Shown here in pieces: positions 7,228 to 9,048 of a stretch of DNA of 9,048 nucleotides. The notes beneath the pieces are model-generated. The model had not been told where the DNA came from. It did not search any database and saw nothing but the letters and a program-made list of their open reading frames with translations. Location of the stretch: positions 1-9,048 of the forward strand of contig CANGMW010000093.1 of NCBI GenBank assembly GCA_947454695.1, in the 5' to 3' direction. Source of the stretch: Comamonadaceae bacterium (GTDB taxonomy: Bacteria > Pseudomonadota > Gammaproteobacteria > Burkholderiales > Burkholderiaceae_C). Numbering within the stretch: the stretch's first letter is position 1; every line of letters starts with the position of its first letter. A program made the translations under genes and the position numbers.

Positions 7228-7617
7228 ATGACGCTGCCACGAATCCCCGATGCCCAAGCCCTGAGGGACTTGTTGCTCAACAGCCCTGCACCCCAAGCCT
7301 GTACCTGCAGCCTGGGCGCCTGCGCGGGATGGGATAGCCTGAGCGAAGCGCGCTGGCCCGCCCAGCAGATGCAGGCCGTGGGCACGCTACGTGACCCCGA
7401 GGTGAGCGAGCCCACCTTCGAAGAGCAGCACCCGCAAGGCACCCGGTATGAATCGTCCAACGCGCCTGTGGCGGTGGCTTTTTTTCCCTACAACCGCTGT
7501 GATGTGTGGCGCTGCACGCAATGCGCGCGGCATCTGATGCGCTACACGGAGTTTGGTGGCTACTACGTTGATCACCGGGTGCGCGCCATAGCGCCCGACC
7601 TGCCGGTTCTGGATTAA
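7228..7617 (+). CDS. Conserved-looking cysteine-rich protein of unknown function
   Basis: I do not recognise a named family. The 129-residue product, without signal peptide or membrane segment, has two cysteine groups: C25, C27 and C32 in ACTCSLGACAGW, and C91, C96, C99 with H102 in CDVWRCTQCARH. The second (C-x4-C-x2-C-x2-H) could hold a metal such as zinc. It is followed by an aromatic stretch, YTEFGGYYVDHRVRAI (106-121), which looks like a conserved core. The start is taken at ATG 7228; an in-frame TTG at 7219 is also possible. No ribosome site is visible and the start is only 20 bases after the terminator T-run, so expression may need readthrough or a promoter overlapping the terminator. 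It is coding in style (GC-rich third positions, no competing frame of better quality) and lies between gltA and leuC. Metal binding is inferred; the function is unknown. Confidence 0.75.
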   Translation: MTLPRIPDAQALRDLLLNSPAPQACTCSLGACAGWDSLSEARWPAQQMQAVGTLRDPEVSEPTFEEQHPQGTRYESSNAPVAVAFFPYNRCDVWRCTQCARHLMRYTEFGGYYVDHRVRAIAPDLPVLD

Positions 7618-7620
7618 GCC

Positions 7621-7655
7621 TTCGCCCGGGCAAACCCTGTCGGGGCGAATAAAAT
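7621..7655 (+). promoter_or_regulatory. Inverted repeat and possible -10 box upstream of leuC
   Basis: The 61-base gap before leuC contains TTCGCCC (7621-7627) and GGGCGAA (7643-7649), a perfect 7-base inverted repeat with a 15-base loop. TAAAAT (7650-7655) follows directly and is a 5 of 6 match to a -10 box; a start near 7662 would leave a very short leader ahead of AAGGAA (7667-7672). No convincing -35 is seen. No T-run follows the repeat, so it is not a clear terminator for the preceding gene. No leader peptide with leucine codons fits in the gap, so classical attenuation is not supported. Confidence 0.35.
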
Positions 7656-7678
7656 AGCGGATTGCCAAGGAATTACAC

Positions 7679-9048
7679 ATGGGACGCACCCTTTACGACA
7701 AGATCTGGGACGAGCACGTTGTTAAAACAGAAGAGGACGGCACTGCCGTGCTCTACATCGACCGCCACCTCGTACATGAAGTAACCAGCCCGCAAGCCTT
7801 TGAAGGCCTGCGCCAGGCGGGGCGCAAAGTCTGGCGCGTGAGTTCCATCGTGGCCACGGCGGACCACAACACGCCCACCACCGGGTGGGAGTTAGGCTAT
7901 GACGGCATCACCGACCCCATTAGCAAAGAACAGATCACCACGCTGGACACCAACATCCGAGAGTCAGGTGCGGCAGCCTTCTTCCCCTTCCTCTCCAAAC
8001 GCCAAGGCATCGTGCATGTGATTGGCCCGGAGAACGGCGCCACACTGCCCGGCATGACGGTGGTGTGTGGTGACTCCCATACTTCTACCCACGGCGCCTT
8101 CGGGGCCTTGGCGCACGGCATTGGCACCAGCGAGGTCGAGCATGTCATGGCCACGCAGACGCTGCTGGCCAAAAAAGCCAAAAACATGCTCATCAAGGTC
8201 GAAGGCACGCTGCCGCGCGGCTGCAGCGGCAAAGACATCGTGCTGGCCATCATCGGCAGAATCGGCACCGCCGGCGGCACCGGCTACACCATCGAGTTTG
8301 CCGGGTCGGCCATTCGTGCGTTGAGCATGGAAGGCCGCATGACGGTGTGCAATATGGCCATCGAAGGCGGCGCGCGCGCTGGCCTGGTAGCGGTCGATCA
8401 AAAAACCATTGACTACGTTAAAGGCCGTTTGCTCTCACCCACCGGCGTGGAATGGGATCAGGCCGTGGCCTATTGGAAAACACTGCACTCCGATACGGAT
8501 GCCCACTTCGACGCCGTGGTCGAGCTCGATGCCGCGCAAATTCTGCCGCAAGTCACCTGGGGCACCTCGCCCGAGATGGTCTTGGGCATTGATGCACGCG
8601 TGCCCGATCCGGACAAAGAAAAAGATGCCAACAAACGCGGTGCTATGGAGCGTGCCCTGACCTATATGGGCCTGGAGCCGGGCAAGGCGCTCAACGACAT
8701 CACGGTGGACAAAGTGTTCATCGGCTCGTGCACCAACAGCCGCATCGAAGACATCCGCGAAGCCGCCGCCCTGGTGAAAAAACTGGGTCAAAAAGTGGCC
8801 AAAAACGTGCGCTTGGCCATGGTCGTGCCGGGCTCCGGCTTGGTGAAAGAGCAGGCCGAGCGCGAAGGTCTGCACGAGATCTTCAAAGCGGCCGGCTTCG
8901 AATGGCGCGAGCCGGGTTGCTCCATGTGTCTGGCCATGAACGCCGACCGGCTCGAGCCGGGTGAGCGCTGTGCGTCGACCAGCAACCGCAACTTTGAAGG
9001 CCGTCAGGGCGCGGGCGGTCGCACGCATTTGGTGAGCCCCGCCATGGC
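7679..9048 (+). CDS. leuC: 3-isopropylmalate dehydratase large subunit, 3' end cut by window edge
   Basis: With LeuD, isomerises 2-isopropylmalate to 3-isopropylmalate in leucine biosynthesis. It is an aconitase-type 4Fe-4S enzyme of the cytosol. From ATG 7679, 456 codons are open to the window edge. Family members are about 465-475 residues, so roughly the last 10-18 are missing. Landmarks are DHNTPTT (62-68), CGDSHTSTHGAFG (130-142), GTAGGTGYTIEFAG (196-209), the cluster ligand C351 in IGSCTNSRIEDIR, and C414 and C417 in PGCSMCLAMNAD. Near the end STSNRNFEGRQGAGGRTHLVSP is typical. AAGGAA (7667-7672) is a good ribosome site 6 bases before the ATG. It is LeuC rather than aconitase by length and motif spacing. 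leuD is expected to follow beyond the window. Confidence 0.97.
   Translation, partial: MGRTLYDKIWDEHVVKTEEDGTAVLYIDRHLVHEVTSPQAFEGLRQAGRKVWRVSSIVATADHNTPTTGWELGYDGITDPISKEQITTLDTNIRESGAAAFFPFLSKRQGIVHVIGPENGATLPGMTVVCGDSHTSTHGAFGALAHGIGTSEVEHVMATQTLLAKKAKNMLIKVEGTLPRGCSGKDIVLAIIGRIGTAGGTGYTIEFAGSAIRALSMEGRMTVCNMAIEGGARAGLVAVDQKTIDYVKGRLLSPTGVEWDQAVAYWKTLHSDTDAHFDAVVELDAAQILPQVTWGTSPEMVLGIDARVPDPDKEKDANKRGAMERALTYMGLEPGKALNDITVDKVFIGSCTNSRIEDIREAAALVKKLGQKVAKNVRLAMVVPGSGLVKEQAEREGLHEIFKAAGFEWREPGCSMCLAMNADRLEPGERCASTSNRNFEGRQGAGGRTHLVSPAM

Noticed and set aside
1..9048. Mobile element, CRISPR array, toxin-antitoxin, phage or defence system
   Set aside because: No transposase, integrase, repeat array, tRNA-like sequence or long terminal repeat was seen; the gene order is contiguous core metabolism with uniform composition.

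Overview
The window is a compact, high-GC, gene-dense piece of bacterial chromosome. It carries a TCA-cycle gene block followed by the start of a leucine-biosynthesis locus. Gene order (mdh divergent from a GntR-type regulator, then sdhCDAB-sdhE-gltA), protein sequence style and codon use point to Burkholderiales, most likely a Comamonadaceae member (Rhodoferax/Polaromonas/Limnohabitans-like). The family assignment rests on recognition, not on a search.

Layout. Minus strand, 975 down to 1: malate dehydrogenase (mdh), complete at its start and lacking only its last few codons at the window edge. Between 976 and 1155 is a divergent control region with a perfect 12-bp palindrome inside a plausible promoter. 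Plus strand, 1156-1959: a HutC-type GntR regulator. Then, after a 131-bp spacer carrying a second inverted repeat, come sdhC, sdhD, sdhA, sdhB, sdhE and gltA, all on the plus strand with gaps of 10 to 50 bases, ending in a strong intrinsic terminator at 7175-7207. A small cysteine-rich protein of unknown function (7228-7617) starts about 20 bases after that terminator. leuC begins at 7679 and runs off the right edge.

How the genes work together. SdhC/SdhD anchor SdhA/SdhB in the inner membrane as respiratory complex II (succinate to fumarate, electrons to quinone). SdhE is the factor that helps put covalent FAD on SdhA. Mdh makes oxaloacetate and GltA condenses it with acetyl-CoA to citrate. 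Fumarase is not in the window. The GntR protein lies between the two transcription units and is the obvious candidate for their control. LeuC is the large subunit of isopropylmalate isomerase and belongs to a separate unit.

All the enzymes look intact, with their catalytic and cofactor residues present. There is no mobile element, CRISPR array, tRNA/rRNA gene or defence-like cassette, and no intergenic gap reaches 300 bases. The window is mostly ordinary core metabolism; the less-explained parts are the two candidate operator regions and the unnamed Cys-rich protein.
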